Assembly (NCBI GenBank): GCA_002422305.1
Contig: DIUG01000011.1
Span: 4,313 to 68,312, forward strand
Source of the DNA: Patescibacteria group bacterium UBA6164
GTDB taxonomy: Bacteria; Patescibacteriota; Gracilibacteria; BD1-5; UBA6164
Length of the DNA: 64,000 nucleotides
Direction of reading: 5' to 3'
Every line of letters starts with the position of its first letter. Within the stretch, counting starts at the first letter, position 1. A program made the translations under genes and the position numbers. Below are positions 20,603 through 30,153 of the stretch, piece after piece. The notes beneath the pieces were generated by a model that worked only from the letters and a program-made list of their open reading frames with translations, ran no database searches and was not told the DNA's origin.

Positions 20603-21922
20603 TTATAATCATACACCATAATATTCAAATCATATAGTTTGTATATTTTTTTTGTCTAATATATTTTTTCAATCAAAAATAGTCTTATCTTTTAGATTTG
20701 ATTTTAATTTATCAAAATCTTCATCTAAAATTCTTTTATCTTCAATTGCAATTACCATAAAATCACTAGTTTTAGTAACTTCTTCAAAACTATTTGAAAT
20801 AGTTATAGGTAAAATATTTCTAATACCTATATTTAAAGAATATGAATATTTTTCAAAATTTTCTATAGCTTTTTTATTATAATCAAATACTTTTAATATT
20901 GCTCACATTTTTAATAATTTATTTATAATTAGTAAACTTCTTGATTCTCTTAAATCATCAGTATCAGGCTTAAAAGCTAATCCTATTATAGAAATTGTTT
21001 TCATACTTAAATCATTTCAATATTTTTTGATAATTTTATCTAAAAAATAATCTACTTGTGTATTATTAGTTTCATCAACTTTATTTATTATATCTCAACT
21101 TAATCAATTTTCATTAAATTGATGAATAAGTGATTTTACATCTTTTGGAAAACAAGATCATCAATAACCTATTCATGCATTTAAAAATTTTGATCATATT
21201 CTACTATCCATTCATAAAGCATTTGATATATCTTTTATATCAGCTCAAACAATATCAGACAAACGAGATATTTCATTTATAAAAGTGATTTTAGTAGCTA
21301 AAAAACTATTAGCAGCATATTTTATAAGTTCTGCCGTTTGCCAATTTGTTTTAACTATATCAATTCACTTTTTTGTAAAATAACTATAAACTTTTAACAT
21401 TTTATCTATTATTTCTTGTTTTTCATCATCTTTAAATCACAAAACTATTCTATCAGGATTTAAAAAATCTTCAATAGCTAATCATTCTCTCAAAAACTCT
21501 GGATTTGATACAATAGAATTTTTTCAATCTAAAAGTTCATATATCATTTTATTTGTTCAAACTGGAACTGTTGATTTCAAAACTATTATTTCATTTCAAG
21601 TTAATAATAGCTTCAAACTTTGAATTACTTGACGAATATATTTTAAATCCGTTTTTCAATCATCATCTTGAGGAGTTCATACACAAAGAAATATTATATC
21701 ACTATTTTTTAATTTATCTATATCAGTGGTAAAATCAATATTTTCCAAAGTTTCTTTCAAAAGTTCATCAAGTCAATTTTCATAAATAATAGGAATTCAT
21801 TCTTTTAATTTATTAATTTTATCTTCAAATATATCCATTGAAGTAATATTATAGCCAATTTTAGCAAGTCAAACAGTTTGTATAAGTCATACATAACCAG
21901 TTCATATTATAGATATTTTCAT
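20603..21922 (-). CDS. ugd: UDP-glucose 6-dehydrogenase
   Basis: This 439-residue protein has the Rossmann start ISIIGTGYVGLIQTVGLA, CVGTPQDDDGKTDL, STVPVGTN, NPEFLREG and the catalytic loop GYGGSCFPKD with the nucleophilic Cys at about residue 258. The C-terminal domain has [16 protein letters not shown]. This is the full UDP-glucose/GDP-mannose dehydrogenase architecture. It oxidises UDP-glucose to UDP-glucuronate. GDP-mannose dehydrogenase is possible but the neighbouring epimerase favours UDP-glucose. The upstream side holds a 32-bp tandem repeat instead of a gene. Confidence 0.93.
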
Positions 21923-21947
21923 ATTTTTTTTATTAAAGTTTATTATG

Positions 21948-22127
21948 GTATATGGTTCTAATCCCTCCTGTTTTTAGTAGTATATGGTTCTAATCCCTCT
22001 TATTTTTAGTGGTATATGGTTCTAATCCCTCCTGTTTTTAGTAGTATATGGTTCTAATCCCTCTTGTTTTTAGTGGTATATGGTTCTAATCCCTCTTGTT
22101 TTTAGTGGTATATGGTTCTAATCCCTC
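21948..22127. repeat. 32-bp tandem repeat array (5.6 copies)
   Basis: The unit starts GTATATGGTTCTAATCCCTC and ends CTGTTTTTAGTA-like; it is 32 bases and repeats without spacers, with only one or two changes between units (CCTG, CTTA, CTTG variants). It runs into the dispersed GGGAG palindrome at 22128. The array lies between ugd and the DUF559 gene and would be the ugd 5' region. It is not coding in any obvious frame. Confidence 0.9.
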
Positions 22128-22160
22128 CCCACTTCGTGGTACTCCCTTTGGAAAAGGGAG
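22128..22160. repeat. Dispersed CCCTCCC/GGGAG palindrome
   Basis: CTCCCTTTGGAAAAGGGAG forms the core hairpin next to the DUF559 stop codon. A related inverted copy lies at 22570-22630 on the other side of the DUF559 gene, so that gene is bracketed by the repeats. Confidence 0.75.
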
Positions 22161-22163
22161 ATT

Positions 22164-22535
22164 TTAGAGGTTGTTTTTTATTTTTAATAGTACATTTTTT
22201 ATATCTGTATCTATTTCAGTGTTGGTAATTCTAATAATTTTAAATCATAAATTTTTTAATAATTCTTCTTTGTGTAAATCTAGGTTATATATTTCTTTTA
22301 AATTATGTATAGATCAATCAACTTCTATTACTACTTTTCTTTCATGACAATAAAAATCTGGTATTATATATCTATCTAATCAACTATTTTCAGTATATAC
22401 ATATACTGGTTTTTGTCTTAAAAATTTTACTCATAAACTAGAATTCTTTAAGTAATTCCATAAAATAACTTCTGAAATTGTCATATTATTTCTTAAATTA
22501 CTAGCAGTTTCTTTAATTATATCAGGTATTTTCAT
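22164..22535 (-). CDS. DUF559 protein (Vsr/endonuclease-like)
   Basis: This 123-residue protein has the DUF559 pattern. It starts IKETASNLRNNMTISEVILWNYLKN, then KFLRQKPVYVYT, then DRYIIPDFYCHERKVVIEVDGSIHN, a D...E-x-D/H strand resembling Vsr and PD-(D/E)XK nucleases, followed by LLKNLGFKIIRITN. Function is not established for the family. Copies of a palindromic repeat lie on both sides, as around the DUF559 domain inside recG at 43997-44160. This suggests that DUF559 modules move with this repeat. Confidence 0.88.
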
Positions 22536-22563
22536 TTATTTTTTATTATTTTTTATTATTTTT

Positions 22564-23442
22564 TTATTCTCCCTTAATCATCTCCCTTTTCCAAAGGGAG
22601 TACTCGCAACGTAGTGGAGAGGGAGGGATTAAATTATTCAATCAAACATAAGTAAGTAAAAATCACAAGAAAGTAAATAAAATTATAATATTTGTTTCAT
22701 CAAAAAACATATAATCATTTATAATAGGTATAAATATAATTAAAAATAACCCTAAAACAATTATATCTTTTTTATAATAATCATTATTTGAATTAAAATT
22801 TATTTTATAATCATTATTAAAATTTAAAAAAAATAAATTTATAATTAATAAATAAGGTAATAAATAAAAAAATCATTCAAAATATAAACTAAATATAAAA
22901 AATAATATAAATACTATAAAAGATAAATTTAAAAATAAAATATTGTTTTTACTGAAAAATTTTTTAATATCAATATACATATCTATAAAAAAATATAAAA
23001 TTCATATTAATATAAAATAAAAACTAGAAATTAAATAAATACTAGAAATATCAGAATTAAATAAATATAATAATAAAAAAATAAAAAACAATAATATTCA
23101 AAAAGAAAATAAATTAAATAAATTTATTTTAAAAGCAATTAGATAGATATATATCAATAATAATAAAAATAATACTAAATCTGAAATTAATAAATATAAA
23201 ATTATACTATTAAAAAAAAGTAGAACAAATCATAAATTTAAAAATAAATTTCTAAATCCCATATTTCAAAATAATTTTTTAAAATAATTTGAAAAAATAT
23301 TTTTAAAAGGTATAAATATTATTCAATACAAACTTATAGTTACATACAAAAAATCTACTTTTAAAAAATTTTGTAAAAACAATAAAAACAAAAAAGTAAA
23401 GGAAAGTAAAAAATAAATCTTTACAAATATTTTATCTAACAT
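22564..23442 (-). CDS. Multi-spanning membrane protein, C-terminus made of repeat DNA
   Basis: This 292-residue protein is almost entirely hydrophobic, with about seven to nine membrane segments and Phe, Leu and Ile dominating. No recognised family. The last 26 residues (NNLIPPSPLRCEYSLWKRE...) are translated from the dispersed palindromic repeat at 22570-22630, which the ORF reads through before a TAA stop. That tail is probably not native. The gene is divergent from the broken pseudopilin gene and shares a symmetrical promoter with it. It might be a polysaccharide polymerase or ligase, but no motif shows this. Confidence 0.7.
22570..22630. repeat. Dispersed palindromic repeat, inverted copy
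   Basis: CTCCCTTTTCCAAAGGGAG is the core hairpin, with GGAGAGGGAGGGATT as the outer arm. It forms the translated tail of the upstream membrane protein gene. Confidence 0.75.
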
Positions 23443-23485
23443 TTTTATATATTTAATTTTAATTAAACTAATAATAACATTTTTT

Positions 23486-23534
23486 ATTAAAATGTCAAAA
23501 TATTATTTGACATTTTAATATTTTATTTTATAAT
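23486..23534 (+). promoter_or_regulatory. Symmetrical divergent promoter with palindromic -35 boxes
   Basis: A perfect inverted repeat, ATTAAAATGTCAAA and TTTGACATTTTAAT (23486-23499 and 23506-23519), has a TTGACA box in each arm. Rightward, TTGACA (23507-23512) is followed by 16 bases and TATAAT (23529-23534). Leftward, the box at 23494-23499 is followed by 16 bases and TATTAT. One operator or hairpin could control both divergent genes. Confidence 0.75.
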
Positions 23535-23569
23535 AAATATATATTTTATATCTTTTCTTTTTATATATT

Positions 23570-24839
23570 ATGTTAAAAATCGAAAAAATGAAACATTTTT
23601 TATTAAAAAAATGAGAAATAATTATAACTATATGAATAGTTATAATTGCAGTAGTTATTCTATATTCTTATTTTTCATCATCTAATAAAAATACTAATGA
23701 TGTAATGAGATATACTGATTTATTAAAAATAAATGATGAATTAAAAATATTTTATTCAAAAAATAATACTTAGTCCATTACCTGATCAAGCTGTAAGTAT
23801 TACTGCTAGCTGAAATATTTTAACTTATCAATGATATGCTTGAAAAAATGTATTTGAAAATTTATGAATAAAAGAAATAAAAGATCCTGTTTGAAATAAA
23901 AATTTTAAACACTTAGAATATTATACTTATGCAACTGATGAAAAAAAACAAAAATTTCAATTAATGGCTTTTTATGAATTTGAAGAAAGTAATAAATATT
24001 TACCAATTCCACAAAGAAAACCATTTAATTATTGAGATAAAGTTTGAATTGCAATTGAAAATAAGACTTTCAGACCTATTCAAGAAACTAAACTATGATT
24101 TGATGTATTAAATACTCTTGATTCATATTCTATTTATATAAATAATGAAAATGTAATAATTTGAGATAAATTAAATCTAAAAATGTTTATATCTCATACT
24201 CCAGAATCTCAAGCATTATCATGTTTAGAAATAAGAAAAGCATGAATAATAGAAAGTGCTTACTATTATATAAATCCATTATTAAACTCAAATTTGAGAA
24301 TACCAAAAATACCTTTAAAAGTATATTGTGATATGGAAAATGATTGAGGTTGATGGACTAGATTGTACTATAAAGATTGAAAAGAAACATGTTTTAACGA
24401 AAAACATTATTATAATTCTTTTATAATTGAAAAAATATTTACAAAAGATTTTGCAGTAAGTGATACATTAGAAACTATAAAAAGTGAATGATCATGGATT
24501 TTAAAAGATGTAGATTTTAGTCATAAAAATTTTGATTTTATAAAAATGGCTAATGTAGCAAATTGTACTACTCCGATTTGAACTTGATGGACTAGTGATT
24601 ATAGTGAAGGTCATTTAACAATAGCTTGAACACTTTTAACTATGTGAAATTGGAAAAGTATGTTTTATGGTTGTTGATTTGAAAAAAAATTAACAGATAA
24701 AATTAGTTTTAGAATATGATGATGAGAAAAACATAATTGAGAATTTATTCACTGAAGCTGTAATGATTATACAGAAAAAGATAATTCTATAACTTCAAGA
24801 TGGGATTGGAATAATACAAGAGTAATATGGGTTAGGTAA
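23570..24839 (+). pseudogene. Pseudopilin/fibrinogen-like surface protein, frameshifted
   Basis: The first 67 codons start MLKIEKMKHFLLKKGEIIIT and then a long membrane helix and DLLKINDELKIFYSK, the pseudopilin-like N-terminal region of many code-25 CPR proteins. The frame ends at TAG 23771-23773. The continuation is open in another frame from about 23760 to the TAA at 24837: SPLPDQAVSITASGNILTYQ and ENLGIKEIKDP are the usual middle segment. The C-terminal part has DMENDGGGWTRLYYK, a fibrinogen C-terminal-like motif, and several cysteines. A single indel in the A6 run near 23760 explains the break. It could be a sequencing error, decay or slippage. Confidence 0.8.
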
Positions 24840-24912
24840 TATAAAATTAATAATAATTTCATTTATAAAATAGACCTTAAAAAAAGAAATATATATTTTT
24901 TAATAAAACAAT

Positions 24913-25851
24913 ATGAAACAAAAAATATCAATAATTATACCAGCTTATAAAGAAGAAAAAAATATTTCTCTTGTTTATTTAGCATCAAAAAAAATATTAT
25001 CTAGTATTTCAGATAAATATAATTATGAAATAATATTTATTAATGATGGTAGTAATGATTCAACATGGAAAGAAATATTAAAAATAGCTGAAAAAGATAA
25101 TAATACAAAATGATTAAATTTAAGTAGAAATTTTTGACATCAACAAGCTTTAACAGCCTGATATATGAAAGCAAGTTGAGATATAATTATAAGTATGGAT
25201 GCAGATATGCAAGATCCACCTATACTTATTTTAAAAATGATAAAAAAATGGGAAGAATGATATGAAATTGTTTATGCTAGAAAGAAAAACAGACATGATA
25301 AATTTTTGAAAAAATATACAGCCATACTTTATTATAAAATATTATCAAAAGTATCAGATACACAAATACCTCGAGATGTTTGAGATTTTAGACTAATAAA
25401 TAAAAAAGTATTAAATTCATTTAAACAATTAAAAGAAAAAGACAGATATATAAGATGAATGTTTGCTTGGATGTGATTTAAAACTACTTTTGTAGATTTT
25501 GATAGACCAGAAAGAATATATTGAGAAACATGATATACATGGAGAAAAATGATAAAATTAGCAATGGATTGAATATTAAATTTTTCTACTTTTCCATTAA
25601 AAATATGAGCTATAATATGAGTTTTTATTATTATATTATCTATGTTTTTCTTTTTATATATTACATATGATTTTTTTATAAATTGAATAGATTACCCCCT
25701 TTATAAATGGATAAATATAGTTTTGTTATGATTTATGTGATTACAATTTATATTTATGTGGATACTTTGAGAATATATTTGAAGAATATATAATGAAACA
25801 AGAAAAAGACCATTATATATAGTTTCAGAAAAAGTAGGTTTTGAAAAATAA
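24913..25851 (+). CDS. Polyprenol-phosphate glycosyltransferase-like GT2 with two C-terminal TM helices
   Basis: This 312-residue protein matches the DPM1/ArnC/GtrB group. It has ISIIIPAYKEEKNI, FINDGSNDSTW, ISMDADMQDPP (DxD and QDPP), the typical FRLINKKVLNSF, RGMFAWMGFKT loop, and two membrane helices at about residues 230-255 and 265-290. It likely transfers a sugar from a nucleotide donor to undecaprenyl phosphate for later use by GT-C enzymes (two are encoded at 31379-33511 and 34834-36357). Donor sugar unknown. The length is typical. Confidence 0.9.
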
Positions 25852-25889
25852 AGATATAACTCCTAAAAATCAAGATTTTCAAAAATAAT

Positions 25890-25917
25890 TTGAACTAAAA
25901 GAATTATATGTTATAAT
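25890..25917 (+). promoter_or_regulatory. Promoter before GT4 gene, overlapping a hairpin
   Basis: TTGAAC at 25890-25895 and TATAAT at 25912-25917 have a 16-base spacer. The -35 to -10 region also forms a strong hairpin (AACTAAAAGAATTATA and its complement at about 25893-25927) followed by T7, so the same bases may terminate the upstream gene and start the next. A very similar leader precedes the AbiEi-like gene at 34197. Confidence 0.6.
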
Positions 25918-25950
25918 TCTTTTAGTTATATTTTTTTATTACTTACAGAA

Positions 25951-27087
25951 ATGAAAAATATATTAGTTCTAAATTATGAGTTTCCTCCTTTGGGTTGATG
26001 ACAAGCAAATGCAAATTATTATATATTTAAGGAGTTTTCAAAAAATAAAAACTTCTCTTTTACTTTAATTACCTCTTCAAGTGATAAATATTTTGAAGAA
26101 GTTTTTTTTGATAATATCAAGATTTATTATTTAGATATATGAAAAAAATGACAAAATTTACACAATCAAAGTATAAAAAATTTACTTATAAATGCTTATA
26201 AAACATATAAATTATCAAAACAATTATTAAAAGAAAAAAAATATGATAGTATAATGTGTTGGTCATATCCTGCAATTGTTATATGATATATATTTAAAAA
26301 AATATATTGACTTGATTATATAACCCTACTTCGTTGATCTGATGTACCATTTTATGAAAAAAAGTGGAAAAATTTAGATAGATTTATTTTTAAATATTTT
26401 GCTCCTATATTTTGGAAAAATAGTAAATATGTAATAGCTAATTCACAAGATTTAAAAAAACTTGCATTAAATATATCACCAAATCAAGAAATAAAAATTA
26501 TAACAAATTGAGTAGATTTAGAAGAATTTAATAAAGAAAAAAATAAAAGTAAAAATATTTTCAACATAATTTTTGTTTGAAGATTAACTGAAAGAAAAGG
26601 TATAAAAGAATTATTACAAGCATATAATATATTTTCAAACAATAAAAATGATGTCAGATTAAATATAGTTTGAAATTGAGAACTTTTTGAATCATCAAAA
26701 CAATTTATGATGAAAAATAATTTATCAGAAAAAATTATTTTTCATTGACTTAAAAAACATAATGAAATAGTTAATATTTATAATAGTAGTGATATATATA
26801 TACTCCCTAGTTCAAATGAAGGTATGAGTAATACTTTACTTGAGGCATTAGCAAGTAGTTTACCAGTTATTATAACAAATGTAGGTTGAACTAAAGAACT
26901 TTTTGATAAAAATGGTTGGATTATTGAGATATGAAATAGTCACGATATAGTAGAAAAATTAGATTTAGCTTATGATTTATGGTTAAATTGAGAACTAGAA
27001 AATTTATGAAAAAAGAGTTTTGAAATAGTTAGTAGTATGAGTTGGGAAAATAAAGCAAAAGATTTTATTAAATATTTTAAAAACTAA
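25951..27087 (+). CDS. Family 4 glycosyltransferase (GT4)
   Basis: This 378-residue GT-B enzyme begins ILVLNYEFPPLGGGQANAN, which is a textbook GT4 acceptor-side loop. The C-terminal domain has INGVDLEEFN-like KIITNGVDLEEF, IIFVGRLTERKGIKELLQA, GNGELFESSK and the EX7E donor site in SSNEGMSNTLLEALASSLP. It is a retaining transferase acting on the polysaccharide of this locus. The gene stands alone, with its own promoter and leader. Donor and acceptor unknown. Confidence 0.93.
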
Positions 27088-27173
27088 TAATTAGAGTTTT
27101 GAAATTTGTAATAAATATAATTTAGGATACAATTATTAAAAAGTACAGATATTTTAGGAGTTAAATATAAATT

Positions 27174-27793
27174 ATGACAAAAATATCATCAAATAATGAA
27201 TATAAAAGATTATTATCAGAAAATAAAACAAATAATTTTGAATTAACTCTTGAAGAACAAAATTTACAACTTGTGCAAAACACTATAAAAGAAGACTACT
27301 TATTTGATTTTTTTATCTCTTTGAGATGAATATAAAGAAAGAGAATTAGAAACTGAACTGATAAAAAAATTAAAAGATTTTATTTTAGAGCTTTGAATAT
27401 GATTTGCTTATATTTGAAATCAATACAATCTAAAAGTATGATGAGAAGATTATTTTTTAGATTTATTATTTTACCATACAAAATTAAAGTGTTATATAGT
27501 TAAAGTGTTATATAGTTATAGAATTAAAAATTTGAAAATTTTTACCAGAATATGCTGGAAAATTGAACTTTTACTTAAATATTGTTGATGATATCATAAA
27601 AGATAAAAGTGATAATACTACTATATGAATATTAATTTGCAAAGAAAAAAATTATGAAGTGGTAGAATATGCTCTTAGATGACAAACAAGTCCTATGGCA
27701 ATAACTGAATATAGTTTTGATAAATTACCAAAAGATTATCAAAAAAATCTTCCAGATGTAAAAAAAATAGAACAATTTTTAGAAAGATTTTAA
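27174..27793 (+). pseudogene. DUF1016 (YhcG-like) nuclease gene, broken
   Basis: The start MTKISSNNEYKRLL is preceded by AGGAG 13 bases upstream. The frame is lost in a T7 run near 27310 (DYLFDFF), where frame 2 continues with SLGDEYKERELETELIKK and VGGEDYFLDLLFYH, the conserved DUF1016 nuclease region. A second break is a perfect 16-base tandem duplication at 27486-27517, which shifts the frame inside the catalytic strand CYIVIELK. Removing one copy restores the reading VIELKIGKFLPEYAGK. The C-terminus (ICKEKNYEVVEYALRG) is intact. Two independent lesions show a dead gene. Confidence 0.88.
27486..27517 (+). repeat. 16-bp tandem duplication in a pseudogene
   Basis: Two adjacent copies of AAAGTGTTATATAGTT (27486-27501 and 27502-27517). 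A 16-base gain is not a multiple of three and explains the second frameshift in the DUF1016 gene. Confidence 0.95.
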
Positions 27794-27814
27794 ACCTTTT
27801 AACCCAAACTACCT

Positions 27815-27958
27815 ATGACAAAAAAACAATACTACAAAGAAATAGTAAAAAGAAAAGCAAAAGCTTTTTTATGATTTTTTGTTAAATATATTCTAAAAGA
27901 AAAATGAATTTTAAAAAGAGTATGATGAGATAAATGAGGTTATTGGGAAAAGTTGTAA
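27815..27958 (+). pseudogene. 5' fragment of a TupA-like ATP-grasp gene
   Basis: The first 29 codons read KQYYKEIVKRKAKAFLGFFVKYI, closely matching the start of the intact gene at 29264 (KQYYQEIAKRKAKSFLGFFVKYI). The frame then continues into unrelated residues and stops after 47 codons. This is a truncated duplicate of that gene's 5' end. An intact DUF1016 gene lies between the copies, mirroring the arrangement of gene-end copies in the ATPase island. Confidence 0.75.
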
Positions 27959-27988
27959 ATGTTATTTATAAATTAATTAAAATTACAA

Positions 27989-29017
27989 ATGGATGTACAA
28001 AATAGTGATTATAAAAGTTTCTTAGTTAATCTAAAACAAGAGATATTACAAGCAAAAAATAATGCTCTTAAATCAGTAAATACAGAGCTTATAAATTTGT
28101 ATTGGAATATTTGAAAATCTATAATAGAAAAACAAGATAAATCTAAATGGTGAGATGATATTATTTGAAAACTTAGTAAAGATTTAGAATCTGAATTTTG
28201 AAGGGGTTTTTCTAAAAGAAATATCTTTAGAATGATTAAATTCTATAGTTTGTATAAAGATAATAAAAAAGTGGCACCAGTGGTGCCACAAATTTCATGG
28301 TCTCATCATGGTCTTATCTTAGACAAAACAAATTATCTTGATTGAAAAGATGATTTAAGAAAAGAGTTTTATATAAAGATGTCTATAAAAGAGAGATGGA
28401 GTAAAAGAGAATTAGAAAAACAACTTGATTTTAAATCTTTTGAAAATTGGATTTTGAAACAAACAAATTTTTCGGATACATTGCTAAATTTACAAAATAA
28501 TGAAGATATCTCTTTACTTGTAAAAGATAGTTATGATTTTAGTTTTCTTGATTTAGAAGAACCTTTTTTAGAAAAAACTCTTGAAAATTTACTTGTAAAT
28601 TCTATAGAAAAAACTCTTAAGAACTTTTGAACTTATTTTAGTTTTGTATGAAGACAAGTAAAGCTTGAGATCTGATGAGAAGATTTTTATATTGATTTAC
28701 TTTTATATCATAGAAAATTAAGATGTTTTGTTGTTATAGAATTAAAAGCTTGAGAATTTAAAGCTGAATATACTTGAAAAATGAATATGTATTTGTCAGC
28801 TTTAGAAAAACAAGAAGTACTTGAATGAGAAAATATGCCTATTTGAATAATTCTTTGTAAAACAAAAAATAGAGTTATCGTAGAATATGCACTAAAAGAT
28901 GTAAATAAACCTATTTGAGTTTCATCATATATAACACAAGAAAATTTACCAGAAGATTTAAAATGACTGCTTCCAACTGTTGAAGAAATACAAAGAGAGA
29001 TGAATTTGTTGGATTAA
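27989..29017 (+). CDS. DUF1016 (PDDEXK_1-like, YhcG) nuclease family protein
   Basis: This 342-residue protein has the DUF1016 N-terminal region SVNTELINLYWNIGKSI, FGRGFSKRNIFRMIKFY and MSIKERWSKRELEKQL. The C-terminal nuclease-like domain has GGEDFYIDLLLYH, CFVVIELKAGEFKAEYTGK (the D...E-x-K core) and PIGIILCKTKNRVIVEYAL. Catalytic D and E-x-K residues are all present. Function is thought to be DNA cleavage in accessory loci and links to restriction systems. It is bracketed by two copies of an ATP-grasp gene 5' end. It is the only complete one of three copies in the window. Confidence 0.92.
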
Positions 29018-29095
29018 TGAAAATATTTTTAGAAAAATATAATTGGGATTATATAATAAAAGAGTTTAATATTTTAATAAATTAGTTATTTTATT

Positions 29096-29164
29096 ATGAG
29101 GATATTACATATAATAGATAGCATGTGATTATGATGAGCTCAAACTGTTGTTAAATGATTATAA
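29096..29164 (+). pseudogene. 5' stub of a GT4 gene (22 codons)
   Basis: MRILHIIDSMGLGGAQTV is the standard N-terminus of many GT4 enzymes (first Rossmann strand and GG loop), but the ORF ends six codons later at TAA. It is a gene stub with no body downstream, so it is another 5'-end remnant in the accessory region. Confidence 0.7.
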
Positions 29165-29241
29165 ATTATAACATTACATAAAATCTATGTTATAAAATCT
29201 ATAAAATTATAACATTATAGTGAGTCTATGTTATAAAATCT
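29163..29241. repeat. Two copies of a 38-bp palindromic repeat
   Basis: 29163-29200 and 29204-29241 are close copies that each pair TTATAACAT with ATGTTATAA. They lie between the GT4 stub and the ATP-grasp gene. They could be terminators or recombination scars. Confidence 0.7.
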
Positions 29242-29263
29242 TTTAACTTTTAACCTTATATCT

Positions 29264-30148
29264 ATGAACAAAAAACAATATTACCAAGAAATAGCAAAAA
29301 GAAAAGCAAAATCTTTTTTATGATTTTTTGTGAAATATATCCCAGATGAATTATTTATAAAAATAGTTTATTTTATGAAGTTTAAAAAATGGATTGATTT
29401 AGATAATCCTAAGACTTTTAATGAAAAAGTACAATATTTGAAATTAAAACAAACTGATCAAATATATAGTGATTTAGCTGATAAATTTAAAGTAAGAGAA
29501 TATATAAAAGAAAAGCTGTGAGAAGAAGTTTTGACAAAATTTTATTGGTATTGAAAAGATCCAATGCAAATTCCTTTTGATACATTACCAAAAAAGTTTG
29601 TAATCAAATGTAATCATTGAAGTGGTTATAATATAATAGTTCCTGATAAAAATAAACTTGATATTAAACAAACTATACATATAGTAAATTTACGGATGAA
29701 GGAAGATTATCGGATTTTTAATAGAGAATTACAATATAAAAATATTGATAAGATGATAATTATTGAGGAATTTTTGGAGGATGAGGAATTTAAATATCCT
29801 ATAGAATATAAAAGTTTTTGCTTTTGATGAAAATCTCTTTTCATTTTATTAGATTATAATAAAAAAAGAGCCATTTTTGATAGAGAATGAAAAAAAATGG
29901 ATTTTGATATAAAATTTAGTAATTATAATTGAGAAGAAGAAAAATTTTATTCAATTGATAAAATAGTGAATTATTCCGAAATACTATCTAAATGATTTGT
30001 TTATACAAGAGTTGATTTTTATATTTCCAATAAAAAAATACTCTTTTGAGAAATAACTTTTTTTTCCTGAAGTTGACATTCAATTTTTTTACCAAATCAT
30101 GATGAGTTAGATAAGAAGTATTGAAATATGATTTTATTAGATAAGTAA
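29264..30148 (+). CDS. TupA-like ATP-grasp protein
   Basis: This 294-residue protein has the TupA-like ATP-grasp pattern: FNEKVQYLKLKQTD, YSDLADKFKVREYIKEKL, LPKKFVIKCNHGSGYNIIVPDK (ATP-binding lid), IIIEEFLED and YTRVDFYISNKKILFGEITFFSG, where R-D and E-T are expected ATP-grasp ligands. It probably forms an amide or ester bond on a surface-polysaccharide substrate, as in teichuronopeptide synthesis, but the substrate is unknown. It is 6 bases upstream of the Wzx-like flippase gene, an operon of polysaccharide export. A truncated copy of its 5' end lies at 27815. Confidence 0.9.
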
Positions 30149-30153
30149 AAGAA

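Noticed and set aside
21948..22127. Possible CRISPR array
   Set aside because: The 32-base units are adjacent with no unique spacers, so it is a plain tandem repeat. No Cas genes are nearby.
22000..22130. tRNA-like TPsiC motif GGTTCTAATCC in the tandem repeat
   Set aside because: The motif recurs every 32 bases and no acceptor, D or anticodon arms can be paired around it.
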